From contig JAUTCQ010000012.1 in NCBI GenBank assembly GCA_030673845.1, positions 186,001 through 250,000 of the forward strand: a stretch of DNA of 64,000 nucleotides, read 5' to 3'. The notes under the pieces are model-generated. The model did no database searches. It was given only the letters and a program-made list of their open reading frames with translations, and was not told the DNA's origin. This DNA comes from Verrucomicrobiota bacterium JB022. GTDB taxonomy: Bacteria; Verrucomicrobiota; Verrucomicrobiia; Opitutales; Oceanipulchritudinaceae. This document shows positions 1 to 8,071 of this stretch, piece by piece; position 1 is the first letter of the stretch, and each line of letters begins with the position of its first letter. The position numbers and the translations under genes are program-made.

Positions 1-332
1 ACGACGCCCTGCTGCACGCCGAGCGCCGGGAGTGGACCGACGAGCAAGGCGTCGCGAAATGGCAGTGGTTTCTCGCGCTGCAGCCCGGGCCGGAAACGCT
101 GACCTGGCTGGAGGCTAACCCGTTTACGCTGCGCACTGTCGCCGCCGGCAACGTAGAGGCCCCGGAGGAAGGGCTGCCGCGCTGGTTCCCTTCGCAAGTC
201 GAGGTCTCCCAAGGCTGGCGCAGCGGGGCGGGAACTCACCTGATCCTGATCGAAGCCAGCTCAGGCACCGTTTATGCGACCGATCAGGGCCTCGGGCACG
301 CCCCGGCAGTGAGCGCGCCCCCAGCCGAGTAA
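1..332 (+). CDS. C-terminal part of an unrecognised protein (5' end outside window)
   Basis: The reading frame is open from base 3 and closes with TAA at 330-332, so only the last 109 residues are visible. The fragment is rich in Trp, Glu and Ala and ends in a short Pro/Ala tail (APPAE). I see no membrane segment, Cys motif or recognisable domain. It runs convergently into the BNR-type secreted protein, with three bases between the stop codons. I cannot assign a function; the missing N-terminal part would be needed. Confidence 0.6.
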   Translation, partial: DALLHAERREWTDEQGVAKWQWFLALQPGPETLTWLEANPFTLRTVAAGNVEAPEEGLPRWFPSQVEVSQGWRSGAGTHLILIEASSGTVYATDQGLGHAPAVSAPPAE

Positions 333-335
333 GAG

Positions 336-1607
336 CTACATCGAACAGGCGCAGGGAGGGCTGGCAGGCTCGACCGCAGCGGAGCTGACTTCAATGGGAC
401 GATCCTGAGCCAGATCATCAGTCGTGAATGCTCGCGTGACGACCTGCGGCGGCGAGTCGGTAGAGACCTCCGTATAGCTGATCACAAGCTGGCCGGTCTC
501 GGGATTACGCACGGCCATGCGCGGAAACCCGCTGGCACGGGACGACGACAGCGCGGCCAGCCGCAGCGGAGACCCCACCGGGCCGGTCGGGCGGAATTGG
601 CGCACATAGAGATCGGCTCCACCGCTTTCGGCGCCGACCTCCAGCCAGGAGACGATGGCCGAGCCGTCGGGCAGGCTGACGAGGTCGACCCGGCCTATCG
701 GCTGGCCCAGATCGACCGGGATCGGAGCGCCGAAGCTATCCCCGCCATCCCCTGAAAATGCCACCTGCACGCGGGCCTTGCCCCAAGCGGCGGTAAACCA
801 CGCCACGGCAGCGCGTTCGCCCATGCCATCGGCGGCGGGGCCATTGACGGGACACCCGGGGATCATCCAGCCGTCGGCGTGCAACACCTGGGGCCGCTGC
901 CAATCGCCGTTTTCGAATACCGCGACGTGGTTGTCGCGGATTTCCTCCGGCGTATGCCCGCGATAGGCGACCAGCAGGCGTCCACCGGTCAAGGCGGCCA
1001 GAGTTGTCTGGCAACAGGTGCAGACGTCGGGATCGACCACCCAGTCTTGCAGCGTCTGGCCCTCGGGGCCGAGCAATCGGGCCGACAACTGCATGGAGGG
1101 GGCGTAAGTCGCTTGATCTGCAGCGGGAGGGGCTTTTTCGAGCCACACCGCCATCATTCGCCCGCCTTCCAGCGGCGCGAGCGAGACGAATTCGTGACCG
1201 AGTGGAACAGGCGTCGACCAGCTCGCCCCATCATTGGTCGAACGCGCAAACCAGCCGTCGTAGCCGCGCCCCCCTGCCCGTCGTTGGTACCACTGCGCCC
1301 AAAGGGTGCCATCGGTCCCCACGGCGGTGGTGGCAAAATCGGCCCAGTTTTCCAGCAGCAACGGGGTCGAAACCACCGCTTGCGGAGCCGACCAGGTGGG
1401 GGCTTCGGGGGTGAGCGTAGCGTGCCAGATGGCCCGTTCCGCTTCCCCCTCGCCGGCCCCGCTCCAGGTGAGGTGCAGGGTGCCGGCAGCGTCTCGGTAA
1501 AGGCTGGGCTGAGCACTGTCGGAGCCTGGGCCAGCGGCGGAGGCAGCACCCAACCAACAAAGCAGACACAGGCCAAGCAAGCCTGCGGTGAATCGTGATG
1601 AAGTCAT
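336..1607 (-). CDS. Secreted BNR/Asp-box (sialidase-like) protein with CTCC motif
   Basis: The protein has 423 residues. A signal peptide covers about residues 1-25 (hydrophobic LLGLCLLCWLG followed by AASA). Repeated beta-propeller strands carry Asp-box motifs (STNDGASW near 123-130 and SGDGGDSF further on), the hallmark of BNR/sialidase-fold proteins. It lacks the arginine triad and FRIP motif I would want before calling a true sialidase. It carries Cys-Thr-Cys-Cys at 196-199 and ends with Cys-Ala-Cys-Ser-Met, which suggests metal or disulfide chemistry in the periplasm. It lies 11 bases downstream of the TonB receptor on the same strand and is likely co-transcribed. Together with the DUF2946-like gene this hints at a metal (possibly copper) locus; that role is inference. 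Confidence 0.75.
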   Translation of the reverse strand: MTSSRFTAGLLGLCLLCWLGAASAAGPGSDSAQPSLYRDAAGTLHLTWSGAGEGEAERAIWHATLTPEAPTWSAPQAVVSTPLLLENWADFATTAVGTDGTLWAQWYQRRAGGRGYDGWFARSTNDGASWSTPVPLGHEFVSLAPLEGGRMMAVWLEKAPPAADQATYAPSMQLSARLLGPEGQTLQDWVVDPDVCTCCQTTLAALTGGRLLVAYRGHTPEEIRDNHVAVFENGDWQRPQVLHADGWMIPGCPVNGPAADGMGERAAVAWFTAAWGKARVQVAFSGDGGDSFGAPIPVDLGQPIGRVDLVSLPDGSAIVSWLEVGAESGGADLYVRQFRPTGPVGSPLRLAALSSSRASGFPRMAVRNPETGQLVISYTEVSTDSPPQVVTRAFTTDDLAQDRPIEVSSAAVEPASPPCACSM

Positions 1608-1618
1608 CGGGAAGTGGG

Positions 1619-3877
1619 CTAGAAGCGAAGTTGAGTGGCGAATTCGACCGAGCGTGGGTCGCCGAGACGGCGCATGGTGGTACCGGCCACGGGCTCATAG
1701 GTCTCGTCGAGCAGGTTACGCCCGCGCAGGGTAAAGGTGGCCTGCCGCCAGCGGTAGCTCACCGCCAGATCGCAGAGCACGTATTCCTCGGCCACCACAG
1801 AGTTGTTGGTATTGGCGAAACGTTCGCCGACGTAGCGCAAGCCGCCTTGCAGCGTCAGGGCCTCCGTCAACTGATGGCGAATGGAAATGGAGCCGACCCA
1901 CTCGGGGATGTTGCTCGGCGTCTGGTCGGTGCGGTCAATAATGCCGCTGCCGAGGTTTTCCGCATAATCGCCATACCAGGCGTCGGTGTAGGCCAGATTC
2001 AGCTCCAGCTGCCAGGCTTCGGCAGGAGTAAATGCGGCAGCCAGCTCCACCCCGCGTGCGTTCTGGGCACCGATCTGCTGACTCAGGCGCTCGCCCGTAT
2101 CTGGGTCGATGGTCGAGCGCAGCAGGTCGTTTTTCTCGATGTCGAACAGCGCCAGCGTGAGGCCCAAGCGTTCATCAAAAAACGTCCCTTTGGCACCCAC
2201 CTCGTACTGTCGCCCCTTTTGCAGCGAGAAGGTATCGCGCGCGGAGGTGAAGCTGACCAGTTGGGTGACCGGCTCGGCCGCGCGACTGTAGCTGCCGTAG
2301 AGATTGACGTGAGAACCGACTTTCCAAACCACTCCGCCTCGCCCAGTGACTGGGCGGTAAGTCTTTTCGTAGACAGGTGTCGTGGAGTTGAGCGTTTCGC
2401 GCTCCAGCTCGATCCAGTCGTAACGCAGGCCACCCACGAGAGTGATGGTGTCGGTCAGCTCGAAGGCGTCCTCCAGGTAGACGGCGGTCGTCTCGACCAA
2501 CACGTCCGAAGTTTTCTGGAAGCGCTCGCGGTCCCCCGGGCCGTCGGCCAGCACCGGATCAAGTAGCGACACGCTGTCGAGCGTGGTGGGATAGCCGTCG
2601 GGCGTGCCGCCGCGGCCCATGTCGTTGTGCTCATAGGAGAGGCCGACCAGCAGGCGGTTGCTGCGCCCGAAGAGGTCATTTTGCGTGGTGACGTCCAGCC
2701 GGTCGCCGACGAGCACGTCGTCGCGATAGATGTGGAGGAACGAGCGGCGGTCGACCAGTTCCGTCACGGGGTTCCAGACGTTGGTTTCGAGGTTGCGCCA
2801 GCGCAGCTCCTGCGTGGCCACGTAGGTTTCGTTGCGCAGCGCCACTTCGGGCGTCAGCTCCCACTCGGCCCGAAGACGCACAAAGGCGTTTCGCGAGGCG
2901 GCGTAGTTGTCGAAGATGTTGTAGTTGGTGCGCCGCGCCCGCTCGTCGATACGCGGGTTGATCATGCGGTCGGTGCTGCTGTTAAAGGCGCGCACTTCGG
3001 CCACCGCATCCGGGTCGGTCGTGTCGAGCACGGCGTCGTAGATTACAGGAGTGCCGTAGTAGCTCTGGTTCCAGTCTTCGAGGTAGTTGGCCTGCAGGGT
3101 AAGCCGGAAGCGGTCCGACACCTGCCAGCCGAGGGCCAGCGCGCCCGCATCGTAGCGTTCGCGGCTGCGGTCGACATAACCGGCGGTCTCCTGATGGCTG
3201 TAGCCCAGCCACGTGGTCAGCGGTTGCTCGCCGCCGAGCGACAACGGGCCGCCCCAGCCCACGCCGAGCCGGTAGGTATCCCAGGAGCCGACGCTTGCCT
3301 GCAGCTCTCCAGCTGCGGCGGCAAGGGGCTCGCGCGAGAGGTAGTTGACGGCACCGCCGATGGCGCCTTCGCCAAACATCAGACCGGCGGGGCCTTTCAG
3401 GATCTCGACGCCACCGAGCAGAAACGAGTCGATCGTGCGGGACGATTGCGAGGCCGTGTTTTGCCGGATGCCGTCGCGCATCACAGTGACGGAATTACCG
3501 CTGAAGCCGCGCGTCGTGTAGCTGGGGATTGACCCGTAGTAGGTGCCGCCGGTCATGCCCACGGCGGCCTCGACCGCCTCCACGGCAGTCCGTAGCCCGC
3601 GCTGCTGCATCAGGTCTTGCGAGATAACGGAGACCGAGGCCGGTAGCTCCCAATTACTCAGGCCGAGGCGCGAACCCGTCTCGGGACGGCCTTCCAGCAC
3701 CAGAGTCGAGTTCTGGGCCGCACTGGCGGTCACGGCGAACTCCTGCAGGTCGTAAACTTCTTCGGAGGTCGCGGAAGAGGTGCCCTGCCCGCTCAAAGAC
3801 GCGGTTGCGGCCAATGATGAAACGAGTGCGACCGTGTAAAGGGATCGCGTAGAAAAGTAGCTGACAAAAGAATACAT
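1619..3877 (-). CDS. TonB-dependent outer-membrane receptor (siderophore-receptor type)
   Basis: From the chosen start the receptor has 752 residues. The signal peptide (MYSFVSYFSTRSLYTVALVSSL) begins at an ATG read from 3877; the frame continues 50 codons further up, but that stretch lacks a signal sequence and overlaps a structured leader. A TonB-box-like segment (DLQEFAVTA) precedes the plug domain, recognised by SVISQDLMQQRG, TRGFSGNSV and EILKGPAGLMFGEGAIGGAVNY. The rest is a 22-strand-type beta-barrel ending in an aromatic residue (TQLRF), as expected for BAM recognition. Receptors of this class import ferric siderophores, and some relatives import copper, using TonB/ExbBD energy. The upstream DUF2946-like and downstream CTCC proteins favour a metal substrate, but it cannot be named from sequence alone. 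Confidence 0.93.
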   Translation of the reverse strand: MYSFVSYFSTRSLYTVALVSSLAATASLSGQGTSSATSEEVYDLQEFAVTASAAQNSTLVLEGRPETGSRLGLSNWELPASVSVISQDLMQQRGLRTAVEAVEAAVGMTGGTYYGSIPSYTTRGFSGNSVTVMRDGIRQNTASQSSRTIDSFLLGGVEILKGPAGLMFGEGAIGGAVNYLSREPLAAAAGELQASVGSWDTYRLGVGWGGPLSLGGEQPLTTWLGYSHQETAGYVDRSRERYDAGALALGWQVSDRFRLTLQANYLEDWNQSYYGTPVIYDAVLDTTDPDAVAEVRAFNSSTDRMINPRIDERARRTNYNIFDNYAASRNAFVRLRAEWELTPEVALRNETYVATQELRWRNLETNVWNPVTELVDRRSFLHIYRDDVLVGDRLDVTTQNDLFGRSNRLLVGLSYEHNDMGRGGTPDGYPTTLDSVSLLDPVLADGPGDRERFQKTSDVLVETTAVYLEDAFELTDTITLVGGLRYDWIELERETLNSTTPVYEKTYRPVTGRGGVVWKVGSHVNLYGSYSRAAEPVTQLVSFTSARDTFSLQKGRQYEVGAKGTFFDERLGLTLALFDIEKNDLLRSTIDPDTGERLSQQIGAQNARGVELAAAFTPAEAWQLELNLAYTDAWYGDYAENLGSGIIDRTDQTPSNIPEWVGSISIRHQLTEALTLQGGLRYVGERFANTNNSVVAEEYVLCDLAVSYRWRQATFTLRGRNLLDETYEPVAGTTMRRLGDPRSVEFATQLRF

Positions 3878-3960
3878 GATACGAGGTGTAGCCCGTCGTA
3901 GATACCCTGCGGCCAAAGACGGCAGGCATAGGGACGGACCAGTTGGAATGCTGGATCTGC

Positions 3961-4038
3961 CACCGCAAAAGCTGCGGTGTCGGGCGGTGCCATCAAGTTC
4001 AGGCACCGCAGGATGTCCCGGTCTCAAACGGGACCGGG
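3961..4038 (-). promoter_or_regulatory. Structured leader of the TonB receptor gene with three hairpins
   Basis: The 183-base gap between the DUF2946-like gene and the TonB receptor start holds three perfect inverted repeats. They are CACCGCA 3961-3967 with TGCGGTG 3973-3979, GCGGTGCC 3984-3991 with GGCACCGC 4002-4009, and CCCGGTC 4017-4023 with GACCGGG 4032-4038. The middle strand TGCGGTG 3973-3979 can also pair with CACCGCA 4004-4010, so two of the stems exclude each other, as in an attenuator or riboswitch. I compared it by eye with cobalamin, TPP and SAM consensus sequences and found no match, so the ligand, if any, is unknown. Confidence 0.45.
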
Positions 4039-4060
4039 GTGTGGTTCGGCACAGGGCCGA

Positions 4061-4459
4061 TCAGACCAGCAAACCGCCTCGTGGGGGCGGGTGGAGCGAT
4101 TGCTTCTCCGGCTCTTCCGGGAGGGTCGACTCGATGATGGACAGGGTCGACACCGGCGCGCGCGCGATCAGCTCCGTCGCATTCAACTCCGGCAGGAGGA
4201 GGCGCAGATCGTGCAGCAACTGGAAGGCGACATCCGTCAGCCCTTCGTCCTGCGCATCCTGCACCATCGAGCAATAGCCGCAAAGCTCCTGGCCGCTGAA
4301 GGTGAACTCCAGCGCTTCCTCTGTGGGCATAAACTCGGCGTAGCGGGCAAACATCGTGCCCCAGCCCCACACCTGGATACACGCCAGCGGCAAGCCCGTG
4401 AGACCGAGCACGCATCCGACGCCCATCAGGGCAAATACTCGTTGCCAGAAGCCCAACAT
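4061..4459 (-). CDS. Small DUF2946-like membrane-associated protein with CGYC motif
   Basis: From the ATG read at 4459 it encodes 132 residues. One hydrophobic segment (about residues 8-28, VFALMGVGCVLGLTGLPLA) is followed by an extracytoplasmic part with LCGYCSMV. A Cys-Gly-Tyr-Cys or similar pair in a short one-helix protein next to a TonB receptor is the pattern of DUF2946 proteins, which are often found beside copper-type TonB receptors. The assignment rests on this motif and position, not on a full alignment. The frame continues 42 codons upstream through an rho-independent terminator and a promoter, so the later ATG is preferred. It heads a minus-strand unit with the receptor and the BNR protein. 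Confidence 0.6.
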   Translation of the reverse strand: MLGFWQRVFALMGVGCVLGLTGLPLACIQVWGWGTMFARYAEFMPTEEALEFTFSGQELCGYCSMVQDAQDEGLTDVAFQLLHDLRLLLPELNATELIARAPVSTLSIIESTLPEEPEKQSLHPPPRGGLLV

Positions 4460-4479
4460 GTATTTCGCGAAGGCGCACG

Positions 4480-4509
4480 AATGAACGTCACCAGCAGAAT
4501 TTTTGTCAA
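4480..4509 (-). promoter_or_regulatory. Candidate sigma-70 promoter for the DUF2946-TonB-BNR unit
   Basis: On the minus strand a perfect -35 box TTGACA (complement of 4504-4509) is followed after 17 bases by a poor -10 (GTTCAT). It lies about 20-50 bases upstream of the DUF2946-like start and just downstream of the ilvE terminator, which is where a new promoter is expected. The weak -10 suggests dependence on an activator, or a chance match. Confidence 0.35.
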
Positions 4510-4546
4510 ACGGATTCGCGCAAGAGAGCTTGCCCTTTCTGCCGAC

Positions 4547-4578
4547 AAAAAAGCCACCCTCTGGAAGAAGGTGGCGGC
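4547..4578 (-). terminator. Rho-independent terminator of ilvE
   Basis: Read on the minus strand, GCCACC (from 4575-4570) and GGTGGC (from 4558-4553) form a GC-rich stem that is followed at once by six T residues (complement of AAAAAA 4547-4552). It begins about 30 bases after the ilvE stop and separates ilvE from the metal-uptake-type unit downstream. Confidence 0.85.
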
Positions 4579-4603
4579 AATTCAAACCATGAAAGCGCTT
4601 CGA

Positions 4604-5470
4604 CTAGATGCGGGTGCCGTCTTCGCGCACGATGCGGTGGAAAGACTGCAGCAGGTCGAGCGTGCGCTGGCCGACAGAGCCGTCGCCAATCGTGCGGCCA
4701 TCGACTTCCACCACCGGAATGACTTCTGCGGCGGTACCGGTCAGGAACATCTCGTCGGCCGTCCACACTTCGTAGCGGGTGATGTTGGTCTCGACAACCT
4801 TGATCCCGGCCTCGCGCATGAGGTCGATCACCGCGCCACGCGTCACGCCCTTGAGCGCGCCGGCGTAGTAGGCGGGGGTCAACCATGTGTCGTGGTGGCG
4901 GATGAAGACGTTGTCGCCCGTGCACTCGGCCACGTAGCCCTCGTCGTTCAACATCAGGGCTTCGAGGCAGCCACCGTTCTGGGCTTCGATCTTGGCCAGG
5001 ATGTTGTTGAGGTAGTTGAGGCTCTTGATCATGGGCGCGAGCGCCGCCGGGTTCATGCGGCGGGTCGGCGCGGTAATGATCTTGAGGCCCTTGGTGTAGA
5101 ACTCTTCCGGGTAGAGCGAGATCGTATCGGCGATACAGATGATGCCGGGCTCGGTGCAGCTCTTGGGGCTGAGGCCAAGCGTGCCGACGCCGCGGGTGAT
5201 GATGAACCGGATATATCCGTTCTTCAGCCCGTTTTGGCGGCAGGATTCGCACACGATGTCGGCCAACTCCTGACGGCTCCACGGCAGATCGAGCATGATC
5301 GCCTTGGCCGACTTTTCGAGCCGCTCCAGGTGCTCGTCCAGACGGAATACACAGCCGTCGTACAGGCGAATCCCCTCGAATACTCCATCACCGTAGAGCA
5401 ATCCGTGGTCGAAGACCGAGATCTTCGCTTCCGCTTGATCAACAAACTGTCCATTCACGTAGACTTTCAT
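4604..5470 (-). CDS. ilvE: Branched-chain amino acid aminotransferase (class IV PLP enzyme)
   Basis: The 288-residue protein matches the usual size of bacterial fold-type IV aminotransferases. It opens with MKVYVNGQFV and the family motif DHGLLYGDGVFEG. The PLP-binding lysine is Lys149 in PMIKSLNYLNN, and the cofactor-phosphate/substrate region ECTGDNVF lies at about 182-189. The Lys149 context (KSLNYLNN) and the EG-x-R motif favour the branched-chain enzyme (EC 2.6.1.42), which transaminates 2-oxo acids to Leu, Ile and Val with glutamate, over D-amino-acid transaminase or 4-amino-4-deoxychorismate lyase. The enzyme is cytoplasmic. It follows the cytochrome gene after a 96-base gap and has its own strong terminator. 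Confidence 0.88.
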   Translation of the reverse strand: MKVYVNGQFVDQAEAKISVFDHGLLYGDGVFEGIRLYDGCVFRLDEHLERLEKSAKAIMLDLPWSRQELADIVCESCRQNGLKNGYIRFIITRGVGTLGLSPKSCTEPGIICIADTISLYPEEFYTKGLKIITAPTRRMNPAALAPMIKSLNYLNNILAKIEAQNGGCLEALMLNDEGYVAECTGDNVFIRHHDTWLTPAYYAGALKGVTRGAVIDLMREAGIKVVETNITRYEVWTADEMFLTGTAAEVIPVVEVDGRTIGDGSVGQRTLDLLQSFHRIVREDGTRI

Positions 5471-5566
5471 AAGAAGTAGGAGACTTGCCGCGAAACCGGT
5501 CGTTTGTCGAGCCTATTGCCCTTTGCATTTTTGGATGATGGGGGCTGAGCCCGCCTCGCCCTGCCG

Positions 5567-7756
5567 CTACTGCGCGAGGTAGGCTTCGAGCTGTTGGAGC
5601 TCCGGGGCGTGGGGGTGCAGCGCGCGGGCCTTGGCCAGCCATTCGCGGGCGGCCTCGGGCTGCTCTTGCTGCATGCAGGCGACCACGAGGTTGTAATACC
5701 AGCGCGAAGGAGCCTGATCGCCCGCCGATTCGACAGCCTCGGCAAAGTAGCGGATCGCCTCCTGCGGGCGTTCTCCCGCCGCCACGAGCAGGCCAAGGCC
5801 GTAGCTGGGTAAGCCGTCGCGCGGGTAAAGTGAGCGGGAACGCTCCAGAATCGCGCGGGCCTGAGGCGGCCGGCCAAGCCCGTCGAGCGCCACCGCCACG
5901 TTGTAGGCTACCCGGGGCGAATAATTGTCGAGCTTGGCCGCGCGTTCGTAGAGCGGCACCACCTCCGCTGGCTCGCTCCCTTGAGCTTGCAGCCACTGCG
6001 CCCAGCGGAAGAGCCCCACCGGCCGGTCGGCATTCGTCCGCAGGTAGGCCTCGTATTCGGGCTGGTTGGCTGCTGGCAGGGCTTGGCCTGCGCCCAACCA
6101 AGCCTGCGCTGCCGTCAGGCGCACGAGACGGGTCGGGTCATGCAGCAGCGGTGCGATCTCGGGCAGGGTGCGCGGGCTGGTCGCCAAGGCCTCGATGGCC
6201 TTCGTGCGCTCAAGCGGCAACTGGGCGGTCTTGGCCGTGCGGGCCAGTTCGAAGGTCTTCGCTGCGGGGCCAAACTGTGCCAGCCAACCCAGATAGGTTG
6301 CGCGCCAGTATGGATTTTCTTCCGCCTCGATCAACGCCTGCAGTTGCGGCACCGCCTGCGGGTCGCCCTGCTCTGCCGTCGCGATGGCATGGGCGCGGGC
6401 GCGCTCATGCAGGCGGCGGGTGGTGCCATACCAGGTGTCGGCCCATTGCTCGGCCCATTCCAGCGACTCATCGGTATGGCAGGAAGAGCAGGCGTTGGGG
6501 ATCCCAAGTTCGCGCGTTAAGGTCGGGTCTGGGCTGGTAAAGCCGTGGTCGCGACGCGGATCGCGGGCCATGTAGGTGCGCTGCGGCATGTGGCAATTGA
6601 TGCAGAGGTTGCCCGTGCTGCCGCTGGCGTGGTGCGTGTGCTCGCGCTCGGTGATGATGGTCGCGCCCTTGGTCCCACTGCCGTGGCAACTGAGGCAGAG
6701 CGCGTTGTTGTCGACCGGCAGAAGGGTGCCGCCGTGGTGGGGCTGGTGACAATCGAGGCAGCTCAGCCCCGCATGGCCCATCTTGCTGTAGTGAAAGGAG
6801 GCATAGACGAAATCTTCATCGCGGGCCTGCCCATCGGCAAAATACACCTCGGGCTGGTCGGCCAGCGCGAGGCGGAAGTGGTCTTCGTAGCGGTCGCCGG
6901 CGGTAAAGCGGTTCGGCGTCAGCTCTTCGCGACGCGAGTGGCAACTGGCGCAGTTGTCCATATGCTGCGTCGTGCTCAGGTGCTTCAGCCCGCTGAGGTC
7001 GCCGATGCGAGCCAGCGTCACGTGCTGCTCCATGCCCGGGTGACACTGGACGCACGAGATCGCCTGCGCCTGCCAGATGCTCTCGTAGGCATCGGCAGCA
7101 ATGTCGTAGCCTTTGTCATAACCCGTCATGTGGCACCAGGCGCAGTTGGCGTTCCAGTTCATGCCCTGCCCGCTCCAGTGGCCCCAGTCTCCCACCGTGC
7201 GCATGGCCCCGTCGTGCACGTCAAACCACTCTTGCCGCTCGGGATCGTAGGCCGCCGCGTGAGCTTGCCAGCGCCCGCCCGGCCCGGGCACCAGATACTG
7301 CAACAGCGGCTTGTAACCGATCACGCCCAGCGCAGGCAATGCACCCGCCACGGCAGGCGAGCCCTCCCCTGCCCATTCGGCATTCTCCGGCACCAGCCAC
7401 AGCTTGCGACCATAGGTCTCGGGCCGGTAGGTGATGCCGCCGAGCTTGACCGCACCAAGCTGCTGAAAGGCTTCCGCATCGTCTTCCCAGTTGGTCGGGC
7501 GGTTGGCGAAAAAGTGGTGACTGTGCTGCCAGTCGTCATGCGCATCGGTATGACAGGCGGCACAGGTTTCGGGACGCGCCCACTCCGGCAGTTCACCAGA
7601 ATGGCCGGCACTGACGAAGGCCACCTGCCCCCACGAGGGGACTTCGGGCGGCTGCTGCGAGTGCCATGCCCAGGCGCTGATACCCAGCACGAGGAGGATA
7701 GCGACCACAAAGAGACTGGCCCATGCACGGCGGCCGGATTGGGAAAGGGGGGGCAT
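5567..7756 (-). CDS. Membrane-anchored octahaem c-type cytochrome with C-terminal TPR region
   Basis: From the ATG at 7756 the protein has 729 residues. An N-terminal membrane anchor/signal (ASLFVVAILLVLGISAWAW) is followed by eight CXXCH haem c motifs at about residues 65, 205, 235, 269, 333, 354, 385 and 423 (CAACH, CAWCH, CVQCH, CASCH, CLDCH, CLSCH, CINCH, CSSCH). The remaining 300 residues are helical HEAT/TPR-like repeats. The long spacing after the first haem and the later clustered haems resemble the TPR-bearing multihaem cytochromes common in Verrucomicrobiota and Planctomycetota. It should work in the periplasm, passing electrons or binding a nitrogen or sulfur substrate. No catalytic lysine-type (CXXCK) haem is seen, so a nitrite reductase call is not supported. 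An in-frame TTG at 7765 is an alternative start. Confidence 0.9.
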   Translation of the reverse strand: MPPLSQSGRRAWASLFVVAILLVLGISAWAWHSQQPPEVPSWGQVAFVSAGHSGELPEWARPETCAACHTDAHDDWQHSHHFFANRPTNWEDDAEAFQQLGAVKLGGITYRPETYGRKLWLVPENAEWAGEGSPAVAGALPALGVIGYKPLLQYLVPGPGGRWQAHAAAYDPERQEWFDVHDGAMRTVGDWGHWSGQGMNWNANCAWCHMTGYDKGYDIAADAYESIWQAQAISCVQCHPGMEQHVTLARIGDLSGLKHLSTTQHMDNCASCHSRREELTPNRFTAGDRYEDHFRLALADQPEVYFADGQARDEDFVYASFHYSKMGHAGLSCLDCHQPHHGGTLLPVDNNALCLSCHGSGTKGATIITEREHTHHASGSTGNLCINCHMPQRTYMARDPRRDHGFTSPDPTLTRELGIPNACSSCHTDESLEWAEQWADTWYGTTRRLHERARAHAIATAEQGDPQAVPQLQALIEAEENPYWRATYLGWLAQFGPAAKTFELARTAKTAQLPLERTKAIEALATSPRTLPEIAPLLHDPTRLVRLTAAQAWLGAGQALPAANQPEYEAYLRTNADRPVGLFRWAQWLQAQGSEPAEVVPLYERAAKLDNYSPRVAYNVAVALDGLGRPPQARAILERSRSLYPRDGLPSYGLGLLVAAGERPQEAIRYFAEAVESAGDQAPSRWYYNLVVACMQQEQPEAAREWLAKARALHPHAPELQQLEAYLAQ

Positions 7757-7945
7757 TGGCAACAAGCGGAGTTAGATCAAAGCCCAGCATTTGGGGGGAT
7801 TCTCTAAACTTCAATCCTCTAAACCGCCTCACTAACGCGTAGTGGCCGATTCCCGACCAAGGAGGAAGCTGAAAGGTCTCAAAGGTTTGAATATGGCTTG
7901 ACGGCCTGCCCTCTACGGTTCAAATCTGATCGTTTATTTGGTGAA

Positions 7946-8022
7946 GGGCGGCTAGCTCAGTTGGTTAGAGCGTCTGGTTTACACCCAGTAGGTCGGGGGT
8001 TCGAGTCCCTCGCCGCCCACCA
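7946..8022 (+). tRNA. tRNA-Val (anticodon TAC)
   Basis: The 77-base cloverleaf includes an encoded CCA end. The acceptor stem GGGCGGC (7946-7952) pairs with GCCGCCC (8012-8018), followed by discriminator A and CCA. The D arm contains GCTCAGTTGGTTAGAGC, the anticodon loop reads TTTACAC with anticodon TAC (valine), and the T arm has GGTTCGAGTCC. A small inverted repeat TTTCGAC/GTCGAAA at 8024-8042 follows and may help end transcription, although no clear T run is present. Confidence 0.97.
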
Positions 8023-8071
8023 TTTTCGACTTTGGGTCGAAATCGTCTCCCACGTGAGGCAACCGGATTTG

